Shown: in pieces, positions 1-10,185 of the stretch
How positions within the stretch are numbered: position 1 is the first letter of the stretch
Layout: every line of letters starts with the position of its first letter
Assembly: GCA_905250125.1 (NCBI GenBank)
Contig: CAJNOL010000252.1
Location: 62,001-126,000, forward strand
Length of the DNA: 64,000 bases
Reading direction: 5' to 3'
From: Rotaria sordida
Lineage: Eukaryota; Rotifera; Eurotatoria; Philodinida; Philodinidae
The notes under the pieces: model-generated
The model's database searches: none
Told to the model about the DNA's origin: nothing
The model's input: only the letters and a program-made list of their open reading frames with translations
Position numbers and translations under genes: made by a program

Positions 1-916
1 ATACATTAGAGTTTCAGAAGAAATTACTCAAATTCGATAACAAAATTCAATGTAGTACTTTACTTCATGGAAAATAAATCTGATTTAAACTATGTAAAAA
101 AGAATATATTGTTAAAATTGAAACTATTCACTGCAATAATAAAAAATAATATTTAGACGAATTCAGAAGAATACGATTGTGTTAATTATAAGAAAAAATG
201 TATTTCTTAATTATCGAATGGGTCGTCAAATAGTATTTTCCTCATACATTCCTATCATTAATTCCTTTAAAAAAAGACTTTGAAAAAGTATTTATTATTT
301 CCTACCTTATGTAAATTATACGTATGTTTATTGGACGTTGGTATGAAAAATATTTATATTTTTGACTTCAATGGGCTTTTTTGCTTGTTATTGTGACACG
401 TCAACTAATTATATATAAAATGCACGATATGCATGAAAAGAATCACATAAAAAAATATCATTCTCTCACATTTCTTGATCGTCTATACATCATTTATTAC
501 GTTCTTTAATCTTTTCTTTTGATGTACTCCTTGCTACGACTCATCGTAATGATGGGGGATATGAATCATCAAAGGCTTCGGATTTGTATCAACAGCACAC
601 GCTGGTGCAAAATTGAAAGCAAAACAATGGAAGGACCACATATACACGTCCTAGAAGTAATATCTGTCCACTAAGTCAATAACAAGCTGCATTATATCCA
701 AAAAAATGGAATCAGTATCACATCTTGATGACTCATCCAACAATCAACTCAAAGATATCATTTTCACCGATCGTCATCAAATTTAATGGTGAATAACAAT
801 TTTCGATTAAGGAAATTACTGATGATCTAATCTCGTAACGGAAAAATCAGCACAGAATTAATTTAATAATTACGGTACATTTTGATCATATGCACTCTCT
901 CTCTTGTTATTTTTGT
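1..916. other. AT-rich intergenic DNA, no gene seen
   Basis: I see no reading frame with coding character, no RNA gene and no clear repeat boundary here. The stretch is AT-rich with short homopolymers. Confidence 0.5.
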
Positions 917-977
917 CGATGACTCATTAATCTTTGAATTATTATTATTATCGGAATTTTAAAAGAAGGTAATCGAG

Positions 978-2044
978 CAGGGTTGCCACCTCTTCCGCTC
1001 TTTGCGGAAAAGTTCCGCTGTTCCACAATTTTTCGCTTTTTGATATGGGAAACTTAAAATTTATTCTTTATTTAAAAATTTGTGGCAATAAAATTCATTA
1101 CGATTATGTTCACTATGTTAGCTGTAGAGACCTGCATCAAAATGAATTTCGAAGTTGTTTTGAAGTCAACTAAATATCTTGCCAATAATTCACTTTGAAT
1201 ATCAGAATCTTTGTGCTTTTGTAGGCTTTGCTCTTTGATTGATTTTCTATAGGCCGATGTACCTTGGAGATTCGATCAACATCACATTGAGGCCTATGAA
1301 CACGAAGAGAAAGTCGGAATCAACTTTGACTCCGAGTTTTTCCATTCCGATTTCCTCTTCGTGTCGGTACACTTCAATGTGACGTTGATTAGGCCTCCAA
1401 GATATATCCGATTGTGGGAAATCGACCAAAGAGCAAAGCCTGAAACGCATAAAGTTTCTGATGTTCAAATGAATTATTGGCAAGAAATTTATTTGACTCC
1501 GAAACGACTTCGAAATTAACTCGGATGCAGATCTCTAGTTATCTGTCATTTACAATCTATTATTTTCTAAATGATGCTTTTCGTGTTCTATTTCGGAAAG
1601 CAGTGCTACTACCGTAATTGTTTTTTCGGAACCAATACATATATCCGATAATTACGGCAATCGAATGTCAGTCGATTCAATCGTTGCACAAATGCAGATT
1701 CATTGAAATACTTTATTGTCACACGAACACGCATATACTTTCATGATTTCAAAAGGAGTTTCTAAGCGAAAACCATTGGAACGGCACATGTAACTGATTT
1801 GAAAAAATCCTGTGCTTAATAAAATATCATCTTCCTTATGTATTTCTCATTGTGCTTTGGAACTTTGAGAATGAAGAAGTATCACAGAAAGAAGCAAAAA
1901 GTTATTTAAACCCATAGCAATGTCAAAGTCTCACAAAAAACAGCTTTCCGCAATTTTCCCATTTTTTGTACTTTCTCTTTCCGCATTTTTTCGCTTTTCT
2001 GACTGAGCTTTCCGCTTTTTTGACTTGACCAGGTGGCATCCCTG
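978..2044. mobile_element. hAT-type MITE with 8-bp target-site duplication
   Basis: The left end reads CAGGGTTGCCACCT and the inverted right end reads CAGGGATGCCACCT, 13 of 14 identical. The element is flanked by the perfect direct repeat TAATCGAG at 970-977 and 2045-2052. Terminal CAGGG plus an 8-bp duplication is the hallmark of the hAT superfamily. No transposase is encoded in its 1067 bases, so it must have been moved in trans. It lies inside the left arm of the larger foldback element, so it is the younger insertion. Confidence 0.8.
1123..1545. repeat. Inner inverted repeat inside the hAT MITE
   Basis: Sequence from about 1123 (TGTAGAGACCTGCATC) to about 1310 is repeated inverted from about 1330 to 1540 (GGATGCAGATCTCTAG), with arms including AGGCTTTGCTCTTTG against CAAAGAGCAAAGCCT. 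The translation through this palindrome is an artefact of the repeat. It may be a smaller element nested inside the MITE or the MITE's own foldback core. Confidence 0.6.
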
Positions 2045-2526
2045 TAATCGAGCAAAATGCTTATAACTTTTTAACGAAGATAGCTAGGGCCATGCAATTT
2101 TCACCAATCGAAAGAAAAGACATGGGGATGTCTTTTTCTTCAATATTGTATAAAAATGAAATCACTGTAGAATCAATCATTTCTACAAAACATTACAAAA
2201 AATGCATGAAAACGATCTGTTATACTGATGAAATTTTGGTTTTGACATGTGATCTAGAGAGAGGAATTTCAGATCTATAGTTCAAGATATAATTCGGATC
2301 ATTATCTTCTCACATTCTGATGTTGAGCAAATAAAATCGTCTATTTACTTCCACGAAAACTATGAATTTCTTTTAATTTTTAAGCAAATATCTTAACCTT
2401 TCGTCAAAACTTCATCTGAATGACAAACCATTTTTTATTCATTATTTGGAATGTTTTACAGAAATAACTGATTTTAAAATGATTTCGTCTTATACAATAT
2501 TGGAGAAAAAGATATCCCCATGTCTT

Positions 2527-3265
2527 TAGGGAACTGCGGACCCACATTTTTTTTGGATCTGGACCCCATATGATGCGCTATATTAGTTTCCAAGAAACTA
2601 TATATGACTTTCCGGATATCAACACACACGACATCTTTGCTACTGCGGGTGATGGTGAAAACAGGCATAAATAATGTTCAGTGCCTTTATGTATTTAGAA
2701 TATGCGTAAATCAATCGGTTTCCTTTTCTAGAAACTAGTTTGATTCGGAATTATGTCCATTATGCCCATTGTGAACCTCTTGTCCATCTCTTTGCAGTAA
2801 AAACAGTTTCCTGGAATCTAATAGAACATGTTGAATCCCAGATCCAGACCTGAACCCGAACAAAGTTTAAGGTTTCAATCCGGAGCCGATCTGGACCCAA
2901 AAAAAAATTAAAAATTTGCGTGTGGATCCAATCCAGATCCCGTTGGGTCCCGATCCGAGCCCAAGCGGATCCAAACTCGAAATTTTTTCCATTGATACCT
3001 AGCATCCTTCGTGTACATGAACAAGTGAAGGATCAAGATTTCAGCTATTTATTTGCTACACTCAGAAAAAATCTCAACGTACAGTTATATCGTGTTGCTG
3101 TATTTCTCACCTGGACAGCAGGTGTCCGTAAAACAGTGTAATCGAGCCCAGCAAAAGATAAAAGGTTGAACCCGGATCCGAAAAAAAATAAAACTTTGGA
3201 ACCGAACCAGGCTGAATCCGCGTTTGGGTCGAATCCAGGTCTCAAAGGACTTGCAGCTTCCTATA
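2527..3265. mobile_element. TIR element nested in the right arm of the foldback element
   Basis: The left end TAGGGAACTGCGG is matched imperfectly by the inverted right end TATAGGAAGCTGCAAG. The flanks CATGTCTT (2519-2526) and CATCTCTT (3266-3273) are an 8-bp near-perfect duplication, and joining them restores the arm sequence expected from 2108-2126. The inside is rich in GGATC/GGACCC words shared with the dispersed repeats near 30239, 42080, 53300 and 57240. No coding capacity is seen. Confidence 0.55.
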
Positions 3266-3399
3266 CATCTCTTCTTTCGGTCGGTGAAAACCACAGGACT
3301 CTAGCTATCTTCGATAAAAAATTATAAGCATTTGGCTTGATAACTTTCTTTTAAAACTCCGATAATAATTAGATGATTAGTGAATGAATGATGCATTTT

Positions 3400-3490
3400 A
3401 AACAAGGAGGAAACAGCGATCTGTGATTTTGTGATCTAAAATGATTTAAATGATTTTTGGTGATTTATAATGATTTTGTGTGATTGAATA
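3400..3490. repeat. Short tandem array of AAAATGATTT-like units
   Basis: Loose repeats of AAATGATTT follow the flank AACAAGGAGGAAACAG at about 3398. A similar array lies at 9920-9995, followed by TGTTTCTCCCTTGG, the approximate inverse of that flank. The two may be ends of one family of elements. Confidence 0.5.
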
Positions 3491-3789
3491 TCGTGCAAAT
3501 ATTTCCCCCATAAAGTGATTGTTAGAGTTATTTTCGATTAATATCTTCTATGAAGAAAAGGTAATTGAAATTTACAGTGTTAATATTTAGTTTATTCCGA
3601 TTATTGATGAAGTGATTGTTCGAATATTTGCTCTGTATACTAGAAAAAGCCAAAGACTTATATAGATAAAATCATATTCATGTAACATAGTGTATGAGTT
3701 ATACATTTAGATTCTTCTTCTTGCACATCTGCTCAGTCAGATACATTTATTGTCACTGCAACCCAGATCAATCATGGTCGGTCGTACAC

Positions 3790-4165
3790 TTACCAATCAT
3801 GGCGGATAACGACGACTGTATACTTTGTTCGAAAAACACCGCCAGACATCGAATACGTCAAGTGTTCGCGGTAGCCATTTACAACAGTCGTAAATAACGC
3901 TTTACGACATATTACGACCATTGTAAACAACGACCGTAAAATGTCCCCGTCAACGACTAGCGTAGCAACACAGCGGCTGTATACGTCGAGGAGATAAGAT
4001 GTCGTAAAACATCGTGTACATAAGTTATATACGGTAGTCGCTCACAGCGATCGTAAACCATGCTTAACGGCCATCGTAAACAATGACCAAAACAAGTCGC
4101 CGTGAACGACTTCCGTAACAATACGGCGGCTGTATACTCTCGTCAGATAATATCGTAAGGTACCG
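3790..4165. repeat. CGTAA-rich tandem repeat (about 2-3 diverged copies)
   Basis: The words CGTAAA, TACGAC and GGCTGTATAC recur. Two diverged units are visible: roughly 3870-4000 (ending CAGCGGCTGTATACGTCG) and 4040-4160 (ending TACGGCGGCTGTATACTC). A weaker third lies near 3795-3870. The region is clearly richer in G+C and CpG than its surroundings and has no open frame spanning it, so I read it as a small satellite. Confidence 0.6.
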
Positions 4166-4446
4166 TCTCGGTCTACTGGAACTTGTCTGATACAGGATCA
4201 TTATTTATTATCGTATTTCGTCGTAAAAAGTTGTTAACGTTGGCGAACCCCACTTATTCAATATAAATAATATGCTTTCAGGATCAGCTAAACAGGTCGC
4301 TAGGTAACAAGAGTTCCATTTCGACAGAGTTGAGAAAGAATCGCGAATTCTGCCTTCTGCCGTGAACAATACTTTTATAAAATTCAAGATTTTTAGAAGT
4401 ACCTTATTTATGCGATTTCGGTTGATATCCCTTGGGGTCTCGATAA

Positions 4447-4570
4447 AAGGATGTGGATGAGTGGGGTATGAGGTGTGGGGTGTAGTGTGGGTGCGGATGT
4501 GGCTCTCGGTGTAAGTAAAAAGAAAAATGACTCCCACACCCACCCACACCCCACACCGACCCCAAAAAAG
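4447..4570. repeat. Telomere-like TGTGGG/CCCACA hairpin
   Basis: A G-rich run (GGGTATGAGGTGTGGGGTG and following, 4463-4506) is followed about 30 bases later by its C-rich inverse (CCCACACCCACCCACACC, 4532-4565), giving a hairpin. The words resemble TGTGGG, the telomeric repeat reported for bdelloid rotifers, but the array is degenerate and interstitial. Confidence 0.55.
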
Positions 4571-4878
4571 AAATATTGCTCTCTTGGCCTATTTCTTTTT
4601 TCTTTTTCTCTCTCTCACATGTTCAGTATGTGTACAGAGTTGACGAATACACATGCGCACTCACATGTAAGGTATGCTGCCATTTTTTATGTTGTTTTTC
4701 TTTTAATACATTTCTTTTGAATTAAATAAAATTTATTTATTTTTTATTTCAAGGAGTTACTACATGTTTTGTTACATCAGTTCTGCCTGTTCAGATCAAT
4801 CATTTTCTATCATCTCGTGAGGTTGTTATATATATAAATGCATTAATGATGAACAACCAACAATTCGTACATTAACTG

Positions 4879-5502
4879 ACGAGGAAACATTCCCAAGTGT
4901 CACATCGCTTTTGAGTCGAGCGTATGTGCATCATGTAGACCCTAATGATCTACGAATACTCTGAAGAAAGTTCGTGCTGCTAGCTTATTACTGCCGAGAT
5001 ATTGTTTTTTTATTGTATGTTTAAGAAAAAAAGCTGTGGTCCCCCTCAGGAACACTAGAAAACCCAAGTTTCGAACTTCGATTTGAAACTTTGCATAGAG
5101 ATAGGCCTCAGTGAGAATAGTTTATTGTGAAAGTTTCAGATCTTTTCGTTGTTCCTATCCTAAGATACAGCTATGGTAAAATAGCTTATATACATCAGCA
5201 GATTCCGATTTTCTTATTTCAGACTAGGAGCAATCAAAAGATCTGAAACTTTTACAATAAACTATTCTTATTGAGACCTGTTCTTGTACAGAGTTTCAAG
5301 TTCAAATTCGAAACTCAGTTTTCCTAGCGGTCCTGAGGAGGACTACGGCTTTTTGCTTATGCATACAGTAAAAATGCAATATCTCGGCAGTAATAAGCTG
5401 GCAGCACGAACTTTTTACAGAGTATTCATAGATCATTAGGATCTACATGATGCACATACGCTCGACTCAAAAGCGATGTGACACTTGAGAATGTTCCCTC
5501 GT
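4879..5502. mobile_element. 620-bp foldback MITE, family B copy 1
   Basis: The left end GAGGAAACATTCCCAAGTG is mirrored by CACTTGAGAATGTTCCCTC at the right end, and the arms are inverted copies almost to the centre near 5200 (for example ATCGCTTTTGAGTCGAGCG against CGCTCGACTCAAAAGCGAT). A second copy lies at 48681-49300 and a worn one near 63470-63830. No protein is encoded. Confidence 0.8.
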
Positions 5503-5506
5503 AAGA

Positions 5507-5944
5507 TTGAACTCCTCTTCAAACACACGATCTGTCACTACACATTTAGTAAGGTTTTACGATAAATTATTGGAATGTGACACATTTTATATTAGATTGA
5601 ACTATCTTTTAATAGGCAGTCGTACATGGTTTCGTCAGTTTGTCGCAGAACATTTTGAGGATTTTACGTTTTATTCGACAGCAGAACACCCAATGGTTTT
5701 TTACTTTTGACCTTTGATCCTGACACATACACACAAACTATTATATTCTTTTCATATGAACGTTCCTTCAGTCGAGGAAACCATACCAGGAACACAATGA
5801 GAAATTAGGAAAGAACTCTTTCAATTAGAAATGCGCAAATTATGTCAATTTTTACCACATAGTTTTTATTCCATTTATCACCTATTCACCACTGAGCAAC
5901 GGTCAAAAGCTCTTCAGTTAAACGATGAACGTTATAAAATATAA
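5507..5944 (+). pseudogene. Coding-like remnant of unknown family
   Basis: Two stretches look protein-coding, in different frames. At 5507-5710 a frame reads on to a stop with words such as VTTHLVRFYDKLLEC and FRQFVAEHFEDF. At 5801-5944 another frame reads EIRKELFQLEMRKLCQFL onward to a stop at 5942-5944, just after an in-frame stop at 5798-5800. The composition is not that of a repeat, and the left side abuts the MITE at 4879-5502. I do not recognise the family. It could be two exons of a real gene, but no canonical junction restores one frame, so a broken gene is the more likely reading. Confidence 0.25.
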
Positions 5945-6279
5945 TACAAGAAGTAAAAAGACAGTAGTGGCATGTATCTTTGTCTGTTTATGAAATTAAA
6001 TTACAAGGATATGATCAATAATACTACCACCTTGCTGTTTTTTTTTATTTATATTTCTAGATTCGATAACCGATAGAAAGAAGCGCTAACTCTCATGAAT
6101 AGCCGATCGGATATTGGAAGATATAGATGCAATCCTTGCTCTAATTTCATGATCTTTGCTTAGTGAGTGTTTCATACTTATTAGAGCATGTTCATTATAC
6201 TTTCGTAGACAAGTGTTATGATTTATGATTTTTAAACTTTTTAATTTCATTAATACACTCATTCTCACTCCTTGTTAAA
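5945..6279. other. Intergenic, nothing recognised
   Basis: This is 3' flanking sequence of the esterase gene, AT-rich, with no supported feature. Confidence 0.4.
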
Positions 6280-8786
6280 CTATAATCTGTACTTATTGAA
6301 AAAAGGGATGATAACACTTGATGTAGCATCAAACACAGTAGTGGTACAATCATTCGTTCCCACCTTTCCATTGCACTTTGCTGGTAATGTTGTACGAGGC
6401 CATCCATGTTGCCCTTCAGTGATCTTGTATCCTATAACAGTACCACCTGCTTTACAGTTCGTGTTCCACGTTTGAATTTCAACCAGTTGTTGAGGGTCTG
6501 TTCCTTTCGATAGATGAGAGATTGTCGCGTTGCCCTGACATCCATTGCGTGATGCCCATCCTTGTCGAAAACTGTTAATACTGACCTGCAGCGCACCGTG
6601 TGCTTGTCCACCATTATATGCCGCCACACTGTCTGCAGTACCGTGAAAGTCGAGAATGGGTATGGCACGTTGAGTGGGACAATCTCCGTTGAATGTAGTC
6701 GTATAGAAAGCTGCTGAGACAGTTGCAAAGGCGGCAAACTTTGCAGCTATCCATGGTGTACAAGCTAGAAGGTTGACGAATCCTGCACCTAGACAATTCC
6801 GAAAAACATTATCCAGCTTTCATATATTTTGCAAATCTTGGAAGAATTTCTAGGAAAAACTCGAGATTTCGAGCTCGTTTGGACTGTACGGTTGAATTCG
6901 GCTTATCACTACGACAGGGAGTGTTTAGAAAAAGAATGATAAGGACTTTTATAATGGCTGTTTTTACTTGAAGATACCGAAGAAAAGTCTTATAGAAAAC
7001 TGACTTTTGTTGACTAGGGCCATAAATTGTTTTGGCGCATACAGTAGAGTTTTCTTTCTTTCAATAAGCAAGGATCAAGTTTGAGAACAAAATTTCGTTT
7101 GTGCAAAGAAGGAATAACTTACAGAGAATGTGTTTATGACAGAAGAGAAAAACATTTTATGTATCCGACCACAAAGCTGGTTTTTTGTTAAAAATCATGA
7201 TTCTTTAGAAACGAAGTTCAAATATCAATTCCAAGAATCTTTTTTTCTTCTGTTCAGCTGAAACTTCCGAGTTTTTTCTTCTTAATGCCGAGAAGACCTT
7301 CATTCATCAGTCGTCATGTATATTTCAGTTATGGGTTCGCTTAGATAATGAATTTGAAAACTATTCATTAAGAGAACGATAACTTTCGCAATGGGTGAAT
7401 CCATAGAGCGTCTACTACTTCGAGTGAAAGTTTTGAAATATTTCTGTACCTATGTAGAAAAATGTCGAATTTTAATCAGAGTATGAGAATTAATGACCAA
7501 ACCAGGTATAGCTCTCTTCTATGAGGAATCAGGTGTATTCATGAGTGGATTGGATCTGCAGGCTACATGATAGAAGCGAGTTTTAGCTTTTTCGTTCCAT
7601 GATTTTCCAACCCCTGTGATTAATGTCAAATACTGAAAGTCACTATAAAGAATCTTTCTAACCTGCGGCAGAGTTCCGTGAACTTTTGTTCAAAAAAAAC
7701 AGGAGAGGACCAGAGCTAATCCGCCTTAACTTATTCGGACTCGTTATAGAAGACAGCTACATCCAACATGGTCGCTCATTTGCATAATCAGAATAAATTT
7801 TCATCTTTTTAGATAGTTATAAAAAACACATCAGCATAGTCGTCATAGAATAAAGGTGAAACTCGCTCTCTCTCTCGTTCATAGGGATAGTAGGCATGCA
7901 ATACAAAATCCGTCCGATAGAGGGTGTCTTCAAAACAATCGACAGATGAACTTAACGCTCTCTTTTGTTTGTTCTGGGGAGAGTTCCACAACATATCTAA
8001 AAAATGTTTCATGCTGCTAGTAGAAACTCTACGGATTGACACACTAACTTTACTGAATATTCAGTAACCAAAGAAGTATAGACCGGAAAGAGCTGAGTGT
8101 TTCTTTTTAAAATCCATTTGTATAGCCACGACGAAGTGACAAGGGAATGTATATTCGTTACACTTGGATAAAGAATCTGATCTTCAAATAAATAGTAAAA
8201 ACTACAGCATACCATTACTCTTGCCAGTTGCATAGATTCGAGACGAATCGACACAGAATATACTTTGGAGTGTGAAGATCATTGTGTTCACAAAAGCAAT
8301 CTATATTGCTAACTCTTTCTGAATAGAAGTGGAAGAGGATCGAAAAGGACTCACATCATCTACACCGGGAGCAGAATATGGTGCACCTTGCCAAGCAGTC
8401 TGTCCGTCCGTCCCCAGCTTTCCCTTAGGATAGACAGCGATGATTCCCGCACCGCTGATAAGTAGACCTTTTTGAGATAATTGAGATAGATCTTCTTGTT
8501 TGTCCATATCTCCATTGTGACCATGAAAGGAGAAGACAATAGCGTGTCCTCGATTGTTTTGAAAGTTGGCTGAGAGGTGCACCTTGTAGTGACGAACGGG
8601 TTGACCATTTGCCGCGGGAACCCTTATTGATGTCGTTTGACCCGCAGAAAAATCACTTGGCAGAGGTTTTCCACAGCCAGAACTCAGTACAGATTCCGAT
8701 GGAAGCACCATCAGAGCGAGAACGCTCGCCCAACAGAGTAGGAGTTGTTGTCGCATGAATGTCTTCGAATGAATGGAAAGACACAT
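6280..8786 (-). CDS. Feruloyl esterase-like / polysaccharide esterase, secreted (CE1-type alpha/beta hydrolase)
   Basis: Three exons on the minus strand: 8786-8355, 8300-8213 and 6788-6280. Phases close and give 342 aa. An N-terminal signal peptide is clear whether translation starts at Met1 or at Met11 (MRQQLLLCWASVLALMVLP, the likelier start by signal length). The oxyanion region reads FSFHGHNGDMDKQEDLS. The nucleophile elbow GKSNG (G-x-S-x-G) sits at the end of exon 2 (FCVDSSRIYATGKSNG). The Asp region reads PILDFHGTAD and the likely catalytic His is in EGQHGWPRT. These blocks are those of secreted fungal feruloyl esterases, which release ferulate from plant cell-wall polysaccharide, so an extracellular digestive role is likely. 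Intron 1 is 54 nt; intron 2 is 1424 nt with no recognised content. Best reading: a gene of fungal origin that has gained introns. The exact substrate is unproven. Confidence 0.85.
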
Positions 8787-9747
8787 TTATATAAAGAAGA
8801 TAACGTAGCAACGACTAAGTCGCTCTTTCTCTCTCGAACGCTGGATGATACAAAACTCATTATAAGTAGATGTTGTTTTGTAGTTTGAACAAATACTTAT
8901 CTTCAATTTCTTTCTGTAAATGCATATATTTTATCTTATGTAATTACATTTAATATTTGCGAAATCTACACTGTGAATGTAAATACGCTTTTGTGAGCTC
9001 TCTCTGAGATGTGATCTAGACGTCGTCTACTAAAGAGTATATTGTGATAAAAAGAAAACTCCAAAAAATGTGTGTATTACACATAGGGAGAAACATTTGG
9101 TACGAAACTTTTTTCAGATCGAGAGACGAAGAAAAGTCTGAATAAATACCTTTTTTTTTTGAAAGTGTATCATAGATAACAGTCTTTAAAAAAAACAGAA
9201 ATATATAATTGAAAAAAGAAGACGATTAAGCGAAAGCTGTGTAATCGCTGATAGCTGCCTCGTATTAGTTGCTAAGCTCTCGTTTTTTTACTCATGTCAT
9301 GTGATACGAAGAAAATGGAAATTGAAGAGGAAAGAAAGCGAATTCCTTATTAGCGCTGCTCGACAACATATTGCGCAGTATTTTATTTTTTATTTGAACT
9401 CTTCAATCTGCTTTCTATTTTATACGTGAACGAAAATGAATTCGGATCAAGCAAAATGCGTGAGTATCTATGTGGAACTATAAAAAGGCGGGGTTTTTCA
9501 AGTAAGTGAAAAGACAAAGTTTTTTCTTTTCAAGGAAAATTTTAGCTCCGGTGCACGTTGAGAACGTGATGGGTTGTAAAGAGACTAGGAAAAAAAACAA
9601 TCCGGCTGCTAAAATAAATAGAGGACATTTTAAATAAAAACCGAAGAGATCAAAGGAGATAGACGCGAAGATAGATGCTAGAGATTAATAAGTAATATTC
9701 AAAGATCGACGAATGACATCACAGCTAAAAAAAGATTATAGATATCT
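8787..9747. other. Intergenic, nothing recognised
   Basis: Presumed 5' flank of the esterase gene. AT-rich, without coding frames or clear repeats. No promoter element could be assigned. Confidence 0.4.
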
Positions 9748-9840
9748 TGGGGTGTGGGGCTTCTTCACAGCCACAGCTACAAGCACACTCATCCACACCC
9801 ACACCTCACACCTACACTCATACCAACACCCACACCCATT
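9748..9840. repeat. Degenerate telomere-like CCCACA stretch
   Basis: A short G-rich start (GGGGTGTGGGGC, 9750-9761) is followed by about 60 bases of CACACC/CCCACA words up to 9838. It has the same character as 4447-4570, with G-rich then C-rich strands able to fold back. Confidence 0.5.
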
Positions 9841-9904
9841 AAATTTGATTCTATTCTTGCGATTGTAAAAAGCCATGTATGAATTAGAATCATTGATCCT
9901 GGAA

Positions 9905-10056
9905 TGATTTTTTTGCTGAGTTAAAATGGTTTAAAATGATTTAAAATGATATAAGATGATCCAAGATGATTTAAATGATCTAAGATGATTTATTTAATCT
10001 AATTTTGATTTTCGGCTGATCTAAATCAGTTGTTTCTCCCTTGGTTTTAAAAGACT
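9905..10056. repeat. Tandem AAAATGATTT-like array with TIR-like flank
   Basis: At least six loose copies of AAATGATTT or AAGATGAT lie at 9920-9995, followed by TGTTTCTCCCTTGGTTTT. That flank is roughly inverse to the one preceding the array at 3400-3490. Confidence 0.5.
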
Positions 10057-10185
10057 TTATTTTTTGTTAGAAAATAAGTACACGCAATAATCCGACATAT
10101 TCTCGTCAGGATATTTCTATCAATACTTTATTCTGATAATAATGATCTTTAATCGAAAACAAGTACATTTGAAAAGTCAATCTGA

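Larger units (their letters stand above)
920..3390. mobile_element. Outer foldback (inverted-repeat) element interrupted by two nested insertions
   Basis: The left arm (about 920-977 continued at 2053-2270) and the right arm (about 2451-2526 continued at 3266-3390) are inverted copies. Words around TTATCGGAATTTTAAAAG, AATGCTTATAACTTTTTA and GAAGATAGCTAG on the left recur inverted near 3300-3375. The left arm is split at 977/2045 and the right arm at 2526/3266, each by a separate inserted element. No transposase is visible, so this is a non-autonomous element. Related arm sequence occurs near 36600-36800. Exact outer ends are uncertain by about 20 bases. Confidence 0.65.

Noticed and set aside
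1247..1483. Open frame of 78 codons on the minus strand
   Set aside because: It runs through the palindromic core of the hAT MITE (1123-1545); the peptide is a by-product of the inverted repeat.
2092..3294. Several open frames of 60-80 codons on both strands
   Set aside because: They lie in inverted-repeat arms and in the nested element, overlap each other and show no family pattern.
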